A stretch of DNA of 64,000 nucleotides from Lentisphaerae bacterium ADurb.Bin242 (GCA_002069785.1 MWCA01000010.1:1-64000), one strand, 5' to 3'; positions 25,873-36,467 are shown, counted from the first letter of the stretch. The notes: generated by a model not told the origin, from the sequence alone. Numbers and translations: made by a program.

Positions 25873-27372
25873 ATGAAAAACTTTTTCCGCAGAATCTTCC
25901 TGGATGACGACGGGGTGGCGCTTGCCTTCGGCATCACTTTTTTCCTTCTGGTCTTCCTTTTCGGAATGGCCGTTTATGCGGCGGGGGAAACCGTCCGCCA
26001 GCGCATCGAGCTCCAGAATGCGGCCGACGCCGCCGCTTACTCCGCCGCGACGGTTCAGGCGGACACCCTCAGCCGGGTGGCGTGCATCAACAAGGCCATG
26101 AGCTGGACCTATGTCATGATGAACCGCAAGCTCATGGATTATGTCACCGACAAGTGGCTTGAAAAGGTGGAAAAGGAATGGGACAAAGACCTTCGCTCCG
26201 TCCGGGAAAACTGGAACTGGCAATCCACTTGCGGAACGCGGCGGGCCGGTTCGGATTATTGGGTCGGTTTCGGCGGCAGCCACAAGCAAGTCCGCCTGAA
26301 CCGTTCCCAGACCGTGAGCATCGACAAGATCAAGGCCGAGCGCCAGAGCGCCGCCGCCAAGGGCAAAAGCTACAAATCCCTTTCCAAGCAGATCGACAAT
26401 GACCGGAAAACGCTTGCCGCCATGGACCGTGCCGAGGGATATCTTTTCTCCGAATTGCAAACCCGGATGGACAATACCGTCAAAAAAGCCATCCTTGAAA
26501 ATATCAGCGAAACGCCCAACGATCAGCGGGCGGGAGGGGCCGACATCGCATATCAGTTCATCAGCCAGCCGCCGGATTCCTATGTCGAAACGATGAAAAA
26601 TACGTCCGATTTGGAACAAATATTCCTCGTTTTCGGCGGTTTCAAGCCGGACCCGAAGGAAATTTCGAAGCGGGGAATTGACAAATGGTGGGAGCTGCGT
26701 CCTTCCGGGCAGGAAGGATTCTCCCGGGAATACCGGCAGAAAGCCAATCACCTGATTGCGGAATGGCAATGGTTCGGAATCCGCTACGTCAACACAGGCA
26801 AGGCGTGCGTTCCGGTTCCGAAGGGCGTGTTCCCGAATTCGGTGCGCGGACAGGATGTTTACGACGGGTATTTCCAGTGCGGGCAGCCGGCGCTGGCGCG
26901 GCGTCTCCGTCCGGAATTTTACGGACGCAGAGGCGTGCTGGTCGTCGGGCTCAAGCGGAAATACAACAATCCGTTTTCATTCCTGTTCCAGTCCGGAAAT
27001 CCGGAAGGGCTTTTTTCCGCGTTCTCGCTCAAGGACAACCGTTACCTCTGGACAGCCTCCGCCGCGCGTGCGGGCTATGCCTCTCCGGTCAAGTCGCAGC
27101 GCAAACCCGGCCTGTATGAGATCACTTTCCTGGACGTGGCGGCCAACGACAGCTGGAATCTGTGCGAAGCCGACTGGGACGCCACGTTGATTCCACTGAA
27201 GCTGGCATTCGACAACGGACGGAACCGCCAGTTCACCCGCGCCGGGGAGGTTCTGCCCGAGGTCTACGGCAGGCTTTCTCCCGGAACGCTGGCTCCGCCG
27301 CCGCTTCCGGGGTCCGCTCCTCCCGCCGGGGCGTTCGACCTCGGCGGAGCGCGCAAAGCCCTGTTTCATTAA
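25873..27372 (+). CDS. TadG-like Tad pilus assembly protein
   Basis: Protein of 499 residues. One N-terminal helix (ALAFGITFFLLVFLFGMAVY) is followed by RQRIELQNAADAAAYSAATV, the sequence typical of TadE/TadG-type 'Tad' domains, then a long extracytoplasmic region rich in Arg, Lys and Trp. It has no visible von Willebrand domain, which many TadG proteins have. It begins 1 base after the TadE-like stop and is followed by another TadE-like gene. Confidence 0.82.
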   Translation: MKNFFRRIFLDDDGVALAFGITFFLLVFLFGMAVYAAGETVRQRIELQNAADAAAYSAATVQADTLSRVACINKAMSWTYVMMNRKLMDYVTDKWLEKVEKEWDKDLRSVRENWNWQSTCGTRRAGSDYWVGFGGSHKQVRLNRSQTVSIDKIKAERQSAAAKGKSYKSLSKQIDNDRKTLAAMDRAEGYLFSELQTRMDNTVKKAILENISETPNDQRAGGADIAYQFISQPPDSYVETMKNTSDLEQIFLVFGGFKPDPKEISKRGIDKWWELRPSGQEGFSREYRQKANHLIAEWQWFGIRYVNTGKACVPVPKGVFPNSVRGQDVYDGYFQCGQPALARRLRPEFYGRRGVLVVGLKRKYNNPFSFLFQSGNPEGLFSAFSLKDNRYLWTASAARAGYASPVKSQRKPGLYEITFLDVAANDSWNLCEADWDATLIPLKLAFDNGRNRQFTRAGEVLPEVYGRLSPGTLAPPPLPGSAPPAGAFDLGGARKALFH

Positions 27373-27384
27373 CGGAGACATTTC

Positions 27385-28026
27385 ATGCGCAGGAAAAACG
27401 ATCATGGCTCCATCCTGATGGAAACGGTTCTGGTCATTCCGCTGTACCTGGCGTTCCTGAGCGGCGTATTCTGGCTGGGCGACCTGGCGCTGCTGCGTTC
27501 CAAAAGCACTTTCTTCGACCGTCTGGCCGCGTGGGGTTCCGGCAACCGCCGGCAGCCCTTCGACAGCCAGTCCGCAACCGGTTTCATCCAGGACAACTTC
27601 CTGAAATTTCAGGAGGTCGGCCGGCAGAAGGTATCTTCCCTCCGGCTGGACCGTCTGCCCGGGAATGACGAATGGTCCGCCCTGTACAGTTCCACGGCGG
27701 AGGTTTCGATTTATCCGCCCCCCTGGACGGATGGCTGGCGCCGCGCCGCTTTGACGATGATGGAAAGTTCCGGCGGACTTTCTCCGGCAACCTTCCGGTC
27801 GCGGGAGATCAATGCGGAATTCATGCACCGCAATCTGATGCGCTCCCGGAACGATTTCCGGGAAAAATCCACGCCGGAAAGCCTTTCCAAAAATCTCGAC
27901 TGGCTGAACAAGGTATATGCCTCGAAGTGGCCGGAATGGCCCCGGGAACCCCCTTCCTCCGTCAGCGGGGCTTCTCCGTGCGTCCGGTATGACCGCCATT
28001 CGGCCTATGTCCAGTGGAGCGAATAA
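27385..28026 (+). CDS. Second TadE-like pseudopilin
   Basis: Protein of 213 residues with HGSILMETVLVIPLYLAFLS near the start: Gly followed by SILME with Glu at +5, then a hydrophobic helix, as in TadE proteins. The remainder is basic and probably extracytoplasmic. It is 12 bases after the TadG-like gene, and its stop shares one base with the next ATG (TAATG). Confidence 0.78.
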   Translation: MRRKNDHGSILMETVLVIPLYLAFLSGVFWLGDLALLRSKSTFFDRLAAWGSGNRRQPFDSQSATGFIQDNFLKFQEVGRQKVSSLRLDRLPGNDEWSALYSSTAEVSIYPPPWTDGWRRAALTMMESSGGLSPATFRSREINAEFMHRNLMRSRNDFREKSTPESLSKNLDWLNKVYASKWPEWPREPPSSVSGASPCVRYDRHSAYVQWSE

Positions 28027-28442
28027 TGCGCTTGCCGGCATACTGCTTCCTTCTGCTGGCGATGTTTTCCGCATCGGCTTTTTCCTCGCCGCTGAACCGG
28101 ACGGTGGTGACCGGCGACGCTTCCGGAAAATCCTGGCGGGAAGCCGGGACCATGCCGGTTTCGGTCGTTGCGGCGCAGCAGGCCTGGGAGGTGGCCCTGA
28201 GGAGCGACGGCTGGGTCCTCCTTCACGTCATCCCGCTGGAGACGAAAAACACAAGACAGCTTTTCGTCTGGAAAAAGAACCGCGAGACATTCCTGCTGTG
28301 TCTCTGGAGTCTCTCTCCTTCGCAAAGCGGATTCATGTGGGGCATCGCCGATGACGTCCGGAAGGATTTCATGGCGAAACCCGGCATTCTTCCCGCCCCG
28401 GCGCGTCCGAAAAGTTCGCCGATGCCGGGAACGGGACGTTGA
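28026..28442 (+). CDS. Small exported protein, last gene of pilin operon
   Basis: Protein of 138 residues with a signal peptide (PAYCFLLLAMFSASAFSS) and no recognised domain. It has a mixed charged region with two Trp-rich stretches and a Pro-rich tail. The start was set at the ATG that overlaps the preceding stop by one base, showing translational coupling. It probably belongs to the Tad machine by position only. Confidence 0.65.
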   Translation: MRLPAYCFLLLAMFSASAFSSPLNRTVVTGDASGKSWREAGTMPVSVVAAQQAWEVALRSDGWVLLHVIPLETKNTRQLFVWKKNRETFLLCLWSLSPSQSGFMWGIADDVRKDFMAKPGILPAPARPKSSPMPGTGR

Positions 28443-28570
28443 TTCTACCGGCTTCCTCCCCGCCCCTTCGGGAACGACTTTGAGGCGGGTTCGGCAATCC
28501 TTTCTCGAACTGAAATCCCATCACATCATGCCGCTTTTTGAAAAAAACTCTTTTTTTTATGAATCGGGAC

Positions 28571-28598
28571 TTGTATTCTGTCTATTTTTTGTTATAAT
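28571..28598 (+). promoter_or_regulatory. Promoter of LacI-type regulator
   Basis: TTGTAT (28571-28576), 16 nt and a perfect TATAAT (28593-28598) precede the regulator gene and lie in an AT-rich gap after the Tad operon. Confidence 0.6.
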
Positions 28599-28651
28599 AC
28601 TAAAAAGACATTTTGGTTTATAAAATAACTGCCACGATGCAGGTAATAAAA

Positions 28652-29683
28652 ATGAAGCGGATTTGCGGAAAAGATGTTGCTCTGAATACGGGATATTCCC
28701 TTTCCACCGTAATGAAGGTGCTCGGAGGGAATGCGGAGAAATACCAGATCCGTCCCGAGACCGTCACGCGAATCCGGGAAGTCGCCCGCGAGCTTGGGTA
28801 TCAGCGCAGCATTTCCGCCTCCACCATGCGGCGGGGCGTCAGTCCCACGATTGCGGTTATCGGTTCCGTGGATTCCATCCGGACGCAGATTGTCAGCGGA
28901 ATCCTGAAGGAAGCCAGCCGGAACGACTTCGGCATGCGTATCTACGATCAGAAAAACCTGGACGAGACCTTCGATGAGATTTTCCGCAGCCAGATTCAAT
29001 ATATCATCTCCATGAGTGTCCCGGACGATTTGCGCCGGCGGACGGCGGAACTCAGCCGGGCACGCGGATACAAGCTGGTTTTCATCTATGAAAACGGAGT
29101 GGACGAATTTCCCGCCGTCAATGTGGAAACGTATGCCGCGGCCAAACTGGTGGTCGGGTATCTCGCCGGATTGGGACACCGCCGGATCGCTTATATTTGC
29201 GCCGAACACCGCCGGAAGTTCATCGGAGAGCTCCATCAGGGATATCTGGACGGTCTGCGACAGGAGGGATTGACTCCGGAGCCGGCGTGGATGGCCTGCC
29301 GGGAAGACCGGGCGGATGCCATCCGTGAGATGCTTGAACTCCCTCTCGAGAAGCGGCCGACCGCTTTTTTCTGTATTGCGGACGACTATGCGATGCTGGC
29401 CCAGCGCTGTATTCTCAAGCGCGGATTGCGGATTCCCGAAGACATTTCAGTTTTCGGGTTCGGAAATTTCGAACTGGCCGAATTCGCCTATTCATCCCAG
29501 TCGACCGTATATAACGCGTATTCGGAAATCGGGGAAACGGCCTGCAAGGTACTGCTTGGAAAAAAGTGTGAAATCAAAATCGCGGACCACGGCGTTTACC
29601 GGGTTCCGGCCCGGCTGATCCTTCGGGATTCGACCGCCGCTCCCCCGGTTCTGGAATTGCCATGCCGTAAAAATAAACCATAA
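28652..29683 (+). CDS. LacI-family transcriptional regulator
   Basis: Regulator of 343 residues. The N-terminal helix-turn-helix (about 3-50) reads [20 protein letters not shown], then hinge sequence [13 protein letters not shown], followed by a periplasmic-binding-protein-like effector domain ([33 protein letters not shown]). The ATG at 28652 puts the helix-turn-helix at the normal position; a TTG at 28613 would add a tail. It is followed after 19 bases by a pseudopilin and two hydrolase-like genes, so it probably senses a sugar released by them. Confidence 0.9.
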   Translation: MKRICGKDVALNTGYSLSTVMKVLGGNAEKYQIRPETVTRIREVARELGYQRSISASTMRRGVSPTIAVIGSVDSIRTQIVSGILKEASRNDFGMRIYDQKNLDETFDEIFRSQIQYIISMSVPDDLRRRTAELSRARGYKLVFIYENGVDEFPAVNVETYAAAKLVVGYLAGLGHRRIAYICAEHRRKFIGELHQGYLDGLRQEGLTPEPAWMACREDRADAIREMLELPLEKRPTAFFCIADDYAMLAQRCILKRGLRIPEDISVFGFGNFELAEFAYSSQSTVYNAYSEIGETACKVLLGKKCEIKIADHGVYRVPARLILRDSTAAPPVLELPCRKNKP

Positions 29684-29702
29684 GATGCAAGGAGATGGAA
29701 AA

Positions 29703-30437
29703 ATGTCAAAGCATCCGTATCAAATCGTGCGCAGGAGAGTCCAAGGATTTACATTGATTGAACTGTTGATTGTTGTTTCGATCATCGCCATTCTGGCGGG
29801 AATGCTGCTTCCGGCCCTGAACAAAGCCAGGACTTCAGCCCGAAAAGCAAGTTGTCTTTCCAATCTGAAACAGCTCGGATTGCTGACGTTTCAATATATA
29901 GACACCTACCGCGACCGGCTTCCGAAGCCGTATGAATCGCTCAGCGGAAGAATATGGTCCCAGTCTTTTTACTATGCGGGACTGTTCCAAAGCAGCAGTT
30001 TGCCCTCGGAGTATTTCTCCACCGCGGATTCCAAGTGGATGTCTTGTCCCGCCTGGAATGTGAGGGATATGTTCAATCCGTCCAATCCCGGAGAGCTCAA
30101 GCGGGCTTACTGCTACGGAATGAATAACGTGGGAGAAGTGATCACCAACCGGTTCATTGAACGGGCGTCCATGGCGCAGCAGCCAAGTCAATTCGATATC
30201 TATGGAGATTCTTTAACGCTTCCGTCAAAACAGCAGCGGTACTATTACTCGGCCAACCGGGACGCCAACTACGGCGACAGCGGACAGTGGGTTCATATCC
30301 GGCACAATTACACGGCCAACTTCTGGATGCTGGACGGACACGCCCAGTCCTTCACCCGGACCGAACTGGCGAATCCGAATACGCTGAACGTTTACTGGTC
30401 CTACGGCTACAAGACGTACGATGCCCAGAATCCATGA
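29703..30437 (+). CDS. Type II pseudopilin-like protein, H-X9-DG family
   Basis: Protein of 244 residues. The leader ends VQG and is followed by [20 protein letters not shown]; this is the only one of the five pseudopilins in the window with the classical Gly at -1. The C-terminal signature is [12 protein letters not shown], an exact H-X9-DG. GGAG lies 8 nt before the ATG at 29703, which is preferred over an ATG at 29685. It is 44 bases upstream of a glycosidase-like gene. Confidence 0.88.
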   Translation: MSKHPYQIVRRRVQGFTLIELLIVVSIIAILAGMLLPALNKARTSARKASCLSNLKQLGLLTFQYIDTYRDRLPKPYESLSGRIWSQSFYYAGLFQSSSLPSEYFSTADSKWMSCPAWNVRDMFNPSNPGELKRAYCYGMNNVGEVITNRFIERASMAQQPSQFDIYGDSLTLPSKQQRYYYSANRDANYGDSGQWVHIRHNYTANFWMLDGHAQSFTRTELANPNTLNVYWSYGYKTYDAQNP

Positions 30438-30481
30438 GGGACATCGAAAATTCACCCCCATACTTTCACGAAGGAGCTTCC

Positions 30482-32554
30482 ATGTCCGTTCACCCGCCCG
30501 TCAAACAGCTTTTGTTCGACTTTCACACGATGCCGGGAAATCCCGACGTCGGCAGGAATTTCGACTTCGAACGCATCGCACGCTATTTCAAGGATTGCGG
30601 AATCGATTCCGTGCTTTTCCCTTTCCGCTGCAATCAGGGATTCGCCTACTTTCCGACTCAAACGGGAACCGTGTATCCGTCCCTCAAGTTCGACCTGCTC
30701 GGAAAAATGATCGAAATCTGTCATTCGCTCGGCATCCGGCTGACCGCCTATACGAACGCCACCGTGTGCGTCGACGCATGCATCCGGCATCCCTCGTGGT
30801 CCCTGAAAACGCCGGACCACAGTGAACATGACAATACAGTCTGTTCCAATTCGCCGTTCACGGACCATATTTGCGCCATGCTGGAAGAAGTCACGCGGAA
30901 ATACGACGTCGACGGCATTTTCCTGGATTTCGGATACGACAAGCCCTGTATTTGCGAAAACTGTCTGAAAGGACTTGGCGCCGAAGGAATCGACTGGAAG
31001 AACGAACCGGAAAAACACCATGAATTCGCCATCCGCTCCTCGATGAAGAAATACCGCCGCATGTGTGAAGCCTCCCTGAAATACAGACGGGACATTCTGC
31101 TTTGCATCAACGGAATTCCGTTCGAGGAAAAGGCGCGCGAGTCCACGCATTTTGAATTCGAATGCATTCCGACCGGCAGATGGGGCTATCACCAGCTCCC
31201 CGTTTTCTCGCACTATCTCCGGAACATCGGGGGAAAAGCCGTCACGAACATGACCGGGCGGTTTCACGGCGGCTGGGGCGATTTCGGAGGACTCCGGCCC
31301 GAGGCCAGCCTTGAATACGATGTCCTTTATGGAACGGCCAACGGGATGGGAACCACCATCGGCGACCATTTTCATCCGCGGGGAGACCTGTATGAGCCCG
31401 TCATGAATCTCGTGAAAAAAACCTTCGCCAAGCTCCGAAGCCTCGACGAATGGACGCTCGGGGCGAAACCCGAAACCGAAATCGCCGTGGTCGCGCCGAA
31501 AATCGTCCTCGACGGTCTTGCGGGCAGCCGGGACGCCGTGACCGGAGCCGCCCGCATGCTTTGCGAACTCAAACAGCAGTTCGACATTCTTTCCGACGAA
31601 TTGGACTGGCCCCATGACTACAAGCTTCTGATTCTTCCCGATGAAACGGCCATTGCGCCGCGTCTCGCAGAGAAAATCCGCCGGCATCTGGACCGCGGCG
31701 GAAAAATCATCAGCTCCCTGTATTCCGGCCTCGAAGCGAAAAAGGACGGAACGCCCCGGCTTCTCTGTCCGCCGACCGGCGAAAATTCCGTTCACACGGA
31801 AAACGAAAACGCGATGATCGCGCCCGAACTGATCGAAAGCCGGGATCTTCCCCGAAACGCGAATGCCGACGGCGCGGACTTCGTCTTCCCGGAGTGGGGG
31901 CTTCATTTCGAAGGGGAATCTCCATGGGACCCCGCGTTTCTCTCCGCGCACGAAAAAATTCCGGAATTTCCGGACATGCCCATCACATGCATCCGGCGGG
32001 GCTCTCTTGTGGAACTCAGCCCCGGCACGGAACGGATCGCGGAATACATCGCACCGTACTTCAACCGGGTCAGCCGGAAAACCTACTATTTCCAGTATCT
32101 CCCCCCGAACAATCCCACCGGCAAGGCGGCCATGACCGCCAGCGACCGGGTCATTCATATTTCCTTCCCCGTTTTTTCCAGTTACTTCGAAAGCGGGCGT
32201 CTCGAATACCGGACTCTCGTGAAATGGGCGCTCGGCCGCATGCTGCCAAACCCGCTGATCCGCTGCGAAAACACGCCGTCTTTCGTGAAGGTGTTCCTCA
32301 CCGCGCAGCCCGGACGAAAGATGATCCATGTGTTGAGCTCGTTTCCGGAGAAGCGCACGCCCCGGACAGAAGTCATTGAAGACCGGATCGGGATCGAAGG
32401 AATGGAAATCCGCGTGCGGCTGGATTCCCTGAAGCCGAAAGCGTTTTATATTGCGCCGGAACGAAAACCGGTCGAATTCAAGCGGGAGGACGGATATCTG
32501 ACCGCCGTCCTGCCGAAATTCGACGGATACACCCTTGCCGTCCTCGAGGAATAA
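30482..32554 (+). CDS. Cytoplasmic glycoside hydrolase-like protein (GHL6 type)
   Basis: Protein of 690 residues without a signal peptide. The first 330 residues look like the hypothetical glycosyl hydrolase 6 TIM barrel: FDFERIARYFKDCGIDSVLF near 27-46, a conserved LTAYTNATVC, GIFLDFGYDKPC and a CICENC cluster at about 156-161. The middle part (about 350-480) resembles a beta-galactosidase trimerisation (glutamine-amidotransferase-like) domain, with YKLLILPDETAI. The start at 30482 has an AAGGAG site 5 nt upstream. It probably acts on an imported oligosaccharide; substrate unknown. Confidence 0.75.
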   Translation: MSVHPPVKQLLFDFHTMPGNPDVGRNFDFERIARYFKDCGIDSVLFPFRCNQGFAYFPTQTGTVYPSLKFDLLGKMIEICHSLGIRLTAYTNATVCVDACIRHPSWSLKTPDHSEHDNTVCSNSPFTDHICAMLEEVTRKYDVDGIFLDFGYDKPCICENCLKGLGAEGIDWKNEPEKHHEFAIRSSMKKYRRMCEASLKYRRDILLCINGIPFEEKARESTHFEFECIPTGRWGYHQLPVFSHYLRNIGGKAVTNMTGRFHGGWGDFGGLRPEASLEYDVLYGTANGMGTTIGDHFHPRGDLYEPVMNLVKKTFAKLRSLDEWTLGAKPETEIAVVAPKIVLDGLAGSRDAVTGAARMLCELKQQFDILSDELDWPHDYKLLILPDETAIAPRLAEKIRRHLDRGGKIISSLYSGLEAKKDGTPRLLCPPTGENSVHTENENAMIAPELIESRDLPRNANADGADFVFPEWGLHFEGESPWDPAFLSAHEKIPEFPDMPITCIRRGSLVELSPGTERIAEYIAPYFNRVSRKTYYFQYLPPNNPTGKAAMTASDRVIHISFPVFSSYFESGRLEYRTLVKWALGRMLPNPLIRCENTPSFVKVFLTAQPGRKMIHVLSSFPEKRTPRTEVIEDRIGIEGMEIRVRLDSLKPKAFYIAPERKPVEFKREDGYLTAVLPKFDGYTLAVLEE

Positions 32555-32578
32555 TTTTCAATTTACAGGAGACCTTCC

Positions 32579-35494
32579 ATGAAAAAACTGATTTTCCGGC
32601 TGATCGTTCTGTCATGCGCAATCCAGTTGTGCGCCGCCGATTTTCCGCTGGTTCAAAACCGGACACCCGTTTCCTATATTTCGGTGTCCGGAAATGCCGC
32701 GCCGCCGGTGAAATACGCGGGAGAGGAATTGGCTGCTTTCCTCGGCAAAATTTCCGGCGGGACGCAAGTCGGGTTTGCGGCCTCGGAAAAACTCTATCCG
32801 ATTTTTCTCGGAACCGTCGCGGACCAATCCCTTCGGAACAAATGCGATCCCCGGAACGTCGCCGCGCTGAAAAAAGACGGCTTCATCCTCAAAGCGGACA
32901 AGAACGGACTGGTCATTCTGGGCAAGGACCCGCGCGGAACTTTGTACGGAGCCTATGAGGTTTTGAAGCGGTATGGCGGCATCCGCTGGATTACGCCCGG
33001 CGAAGACGGCGAATACTTCACGATCAAACCGACGATCGCCGTTCCCGAAGGAGAAATCCTCTGCAATCCCTCCTTCTTCCACCGCAGCATCTTCAACGGC
33101 GGCTGCAACATCAACAGTTTCCTGAAAGACACCTGGCCTTGGATGGTGCGGAACAACCTTGTGGTGGAACATTATTGTTCGACCATGCCGGAATCGACAA
33201 AAGCCTATCTGCACAAGATCGGCGCTACGCCCATTTACGGAGGCCATGTCTTCAGCTTTCTGTTGTCCTCGCCGGAGGTCCCGCTGGATGTCCTCCATCG
33301 GAAACAGCCGGAGATTTTCCCGCTCATCAACGGCAGGCGGACTTTTCTCGAAGGACAGAAATACAATCCGTGCACTTCGAACCCGGAAACCTTGAAGATC
33401 ATGGCGGAAAACCTCTGCCGGTTCGTTGAAAAGACAATGGAGCCGGGTGACATTTTCCTGATCGGCAACAACGACGGCACCGGCTGGTGCCAGTGCGAAA
33501 AATGCCTTGCACTCGATCCCCCGGCCGAAAAAGCAGCCAATTCCGTGTCCACCCGTTACTGGCTGTTTGTCAATGCTCTTGCCCGGGCAGTCTGGAAAAT
33601 GCATCCGGAAGTCCGATTCTGGGGATGGGCTTACCAGAACTTCCACCGGGTTCCCCTCGGCGTCACGCCCGATCCGAAAATTACGGTCGAACTCACCTAC
33701 AATAATTTCTGCTACCGGCACAAATTCGACGATCCGAAATGTCCGGTCAACGCCCACTTCCTCTCGTATTTCAAGGAATGGGCCAAGTCCGGCAATCCGC
33801 TGACCACCTGGGAACAGATCGATGCGGGTATCTCCCATGCCTACCAGCCGGTCGAGGAAATTTTCATCGAACGCCTGAAGACCTATCATAAACTGGGCGT
33901 GGCCGGACCCCGTCTCATCAGCCGTCCCCTCGACGGTCAATACGGCAACCGGAAACAGACGCCCCTGCAATTGCATACCGCCTATGGAATGGGACAGACT
34001 TTGTACCTTGCCTCGCGTTTCCTGTGGGACATTCAACGCGACTACCGCGCAGAATACGAGGAAGCCAACCGTCTTTACTACGGCAAAGCCTGGGATGGAG
34101 GCATGAAGGAATTCCGTGCCCTCCTGACCCGGGCCGCGCTGGAAACGCCGGGATGTTACGGCTGGGGATCAACGGCGTCGCCGATCGGGCGCTGTCTCGA
34201 CAAACCGGGCGTTCAGGAAAAACTGGTCGCGCTTCTTGCCCAGGCCGAAAAAGCCGCTTCCGGAGATCCGAAAGCCCGAAAACATGTGTCTATCGACAAG
34301 ATGTTTTTTCAGGATGTCTGGCTTGCGGCCCGAAAAAATTACCTGGAAGGATACCGCGAGCTCAAGGCATACCGGAAGACCGCTCCCATCGTCATCGATG
34401 GAAAAGCCGATGATCCGGACTGGAAACAGGCGGAAGTGGCGACCCACTTCAAGATTCTCGGGTCCGAAGCCGCAAAACCGGCCCGGCAGCAGACATTTGT
34501 CCGGGTCGCATACGAACCCGAATTTCTGTATTTCCTGATCGAAGGGTTCGAACCCGAACCGGACAAACTGAAGGCGGACGCCGACCCGAAACTGCCGGAA
34601 CAGCGCTGCGGTGTCTGGAATGACAACAGCTTCGAGATTTTCATTCATCACCCGGACCTCGACAACAAGTATTATCATTTCATTTTCAATCACAAGGGGC
34701 TGCTTTACGATTCCTTCGTCATTCCGCCCGGCCGTGACGGAGCCGACCGCTATCAATCTCATGCCGAGTTGAAAACCGCCCTTCTTCCGGACCGCTGGGT
34801 TGCCGAAATCAAGATTCCGACGGCGGGCCTCGGAATGAAGTGTTTCGACGGTGCCTCCTGGCGGATCAACGTCGGCCGGACGCGCGCCCTTCGGGACGGA
34901 ACCGTCGAAATCTCCTCGCTGGCCAACGGAAACTTCCACAATGCGCAGAATTTCCTGCCTCTTTCTTTCGCGGGGAAACGCATCACTTCCAGCACGGGCG
35001 CGGAGACCGTTTCCGCCCCCTGGAAAAACGGAACTTTTGACTTCGTTCACAAATACGGCAGGGAAAAAATGCAGAAGTGGATCATTCCGGATTCCGTCGG
35101 CCCCGGATCGTATAATCTCAACACAAACACCGGAAAACTGGAAATGTGTCTGCATCCGGGTTCCGCAACCGATTATTATGCCAGGCTGGAAGACGGGATC
35201 TTCTATCAGCTGTATTACGGGGTTTTCGACACGCTCGACTACCGCATCCGGATGCGCCTGTCCGGGCACGGGACGCTGGGGCTTCGTCTCTTCCGTTACG
35301 ACTATACGACGGGCAAGCACAAATTCATCAACAGCATCGAACTGGTCAGAGAAATCAAGCTTGACTCCGATGAATGGAAGAGTTATACTTTCACCTATCG
35401 GAAACAGTTCAAAAACGAGATCTTCGCGCTGGCCTTCCGGCATGTGGATGGCACGGTCAATATCGATGACGTCTTCATTACGCCGGTCCAGTGA
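32579..35494 (+). CDS. Exported DUF4838 protein with CBM9-like domain
   Basis: Protein of 971 residues with a signal peptide (LIVLSCAIQLCAA, cleavage before DF). Residues 25-140 resemble the N-terminal domain of alpha-glucuronidases (DPRGTLYGAYEVLKRYGGIR); residues about 150-460 match the DUF4838 barrel with the WCQCEKC cluster near 302-308. Residues about 600-790 look like a CBM9-type sugar-binding domain (VIDGKADDPDWKQAE, NDNSFEIFIHH), and the last 150 residues form another beta-rich module. It should bind and perhaps cut glycans outside the cell membrane. It is 24 bases after the GHL6-like gene. Confidence 0.8.
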   Translation: MKKLIFRLIVLSCAIQLCAADFPLVQNRTPVSYISVSGNAAPPVKYAGEELAAFLGKISGGTQVGFAASEKLYPIFLGTVADQSLRNKCDPRNVAALKKDGFILKADKNGLVILGKDPRGTLYGAYEVLKRYGGIRWITPGEDGEYFTIKPTIAVPEGEILCNPSFFHRSIFNGGCNINSFLKDTWPWMVRNNLVVEHYCSTMPESTKAYLHKIGATPIYGGHVFSFLLSSPEVPLDVLHRKQPEIFPLINGRRTFLEGQKYNPCTSNPETLKIMAENLCRFVEKTMEPGDIFLIGNNDGTGWCQCEKCLALDPPAEKAANSVSTRYWLFVNALARAVWKMHPEVRFWGWAYQNFHRVPLGVTPDPKITVELTYNNFCYRHKFDDPKCPVNAHFLSYFKEWAKSGNPLTTWEQIDAGISHAYQPVEEIFIERLKTYHKLGVAGPRLISRPLDGQYGNRKQTPLQLHTAYGMGQTLYLASRFLWDIQRDYRAEYEEANRLYYGKAWDGGMKEFRALLTRAALETPGCYGWGSTASPIGRCLDKPGVQEKLVALLAQAEKAASGDPKARKHVSIDKMFFQDVWLAARKNYLEGYRELKAYRKTAPIVIDGKADDPDWKQAEVATHFKILGSEAAKPARQQTFVRVAYEPEFLYFLIEGFEPEPDKLKADADPKLPEQRCGVWNDNSFEIFIHHPDLDNKYYHFIFNHKGLLYDSFVIPPGRDGADRYQSHAELKTALLPDRWVAEIKIPTAGLGMKCFDGASWRINVGRTRALRDGTVEISSLANGNFHNAQNFLPLSFAGKRITSSTGAETVSAPWKNGTFDFVHKYGREKMQKWIIPDSVGPGSYNLNTNTGKLEMCLHPGSATDYYARLEDGIFYQLYYGVFDTLDYRIRMRLSGHGTLGLRLFRYDYTTGKHKFINSIELVREIKLDSDEWKSYTFTYRKQFKNEIFALAFRHVDGTVNIDDVFITPVQ

Positions 35495-35521
35495 ATCCAT
35501 CCGGCGGGGAAAGGGATTGAA

Positions 35522-36376
35522 ATGGAACTTTTGATTTGCGGAAGCGGCGCCAGCGAGGCGGTTCCCGCCCTGTTCTGTACTTGCAGCCTCTGCATGGAGG
35601 CATGGAAACGGGGCGGAAAAGACTGGCGGTCCCGGACCGCTTATCAGCTCGGGGAGGAAGTCCGGATCGACTTCGGACCGGATTTTCTGCTTCACCGCGA
35701 AAAATACCGTCTGCACTATGAAAAACTCAAGCACCTGTTTATCACTCACGCGCACAAGGATCATTTCACTCCGGTCCAACTGAATTATCATGTTCACGGG
35801 GCGGAAGGCCCCGCCCTTCTCGGCGACTTCAACCTGACGCTCCACGGCACAAAGGAAGTGATCGACCGGTTCCAGGCCGCCCGGACCCATGATTTCTCAA
35901 AAATGAGAATGATCCTCGATGAACTGTCGCCGGACGTCGACGTGCGGACGCTGGAAAACGGGATGAAGTTCACATCGATCCGGGCAAACCATTGTCCCGG
36001 AGCCGTCCATTACATCGTCGAAATGCCCGACGGATTCACGTTTTTCATCGGCACGGACAGCGCGGTCTTCCGCGAGGAAACCTGGCGGAAACTCTCCGTT
36101 TTCCGGTTCGACCTGATGATCATCGACGCCACCGCCGGAATGCTCGACATTGAAAATGGAGGGCATATGAATGCACATCAGGCGCTGGCGACGGTCCGGC
36201 GTCTGCGGAAGGAAGGGATCGCCCGGAAGTCGGCCCGCATTCTCACGAACCATTTCGCGCACTGCGCCGGAATGGTTCACGAAGACCTGGAAAAGTTTTT
36301 TCTCCCTCACGGGATTGAGCCCGCCTACGATGGAATGTGCATTCCGCTGGGGAAAGAATCGTCCTTGCGAAGGTAA
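35522..36376 (+). CDS. MBL-fold metallohydrolase, PhnP-like
   Basis: Cytoplasmic metallo-beta-lactamase-fold hydrolase of 284 residues. It begins with a CTCSLC cluster near residues 19-24 as in PhnP-type enzymes, and has the metal site HAHKDH (His76, His78, Asp80, His81), RANHCPGAVHY and a late NHFAHCAG. PhnP-type enzymes cut cyclic phosphodiesters; the substrate here is not known. It follows the DUF4838 gene by 27 bases and ends the LacI-headed module. A phosphodiesterase here might act on a phosphorylated or cyclic sugar product, an inference from position. Confidence 0.82.
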   Translation: MELLICGSGASEAVPALFCTCSLCMEAWKRGGKDWRSRTAYQLGEEVRIDFGPDFLLHREKYRLHYEKLKHLFITHAHKDHFTPVQLNYHVHGAEGPALLGDFNLTLHGTKEVIDRFQAARTHDFSKMRMILDELSPDVDVRTLENGMKFTSIRANHCPGAVHYIVEMPDGFTFFIGTDSAVFREETWRKLSVFRFDLMIIDATAGMLDIENGGHMNAHQALATVRRLRKEGIARKSARILTNHFAHCAGMVHEDLEKFFLPHGIEPAYDGMCIPLGKESSLRR

Positions 36377-36467
36377 AACCCGCCCCTCTCTCCGATCGGA
36401 AATTGGATTTTTTTGTTTCACAATAAGAAATCTTCGAGAGAAAAACATTTTCTTCCCGTTTTCACGA

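Noticed and set aside
28460..28500. CCCGCC / GGCGGG hairpin as terminator of the pilin operon
   Set aside because: The loop is about 20 nt and no T-rich tract follows directly.
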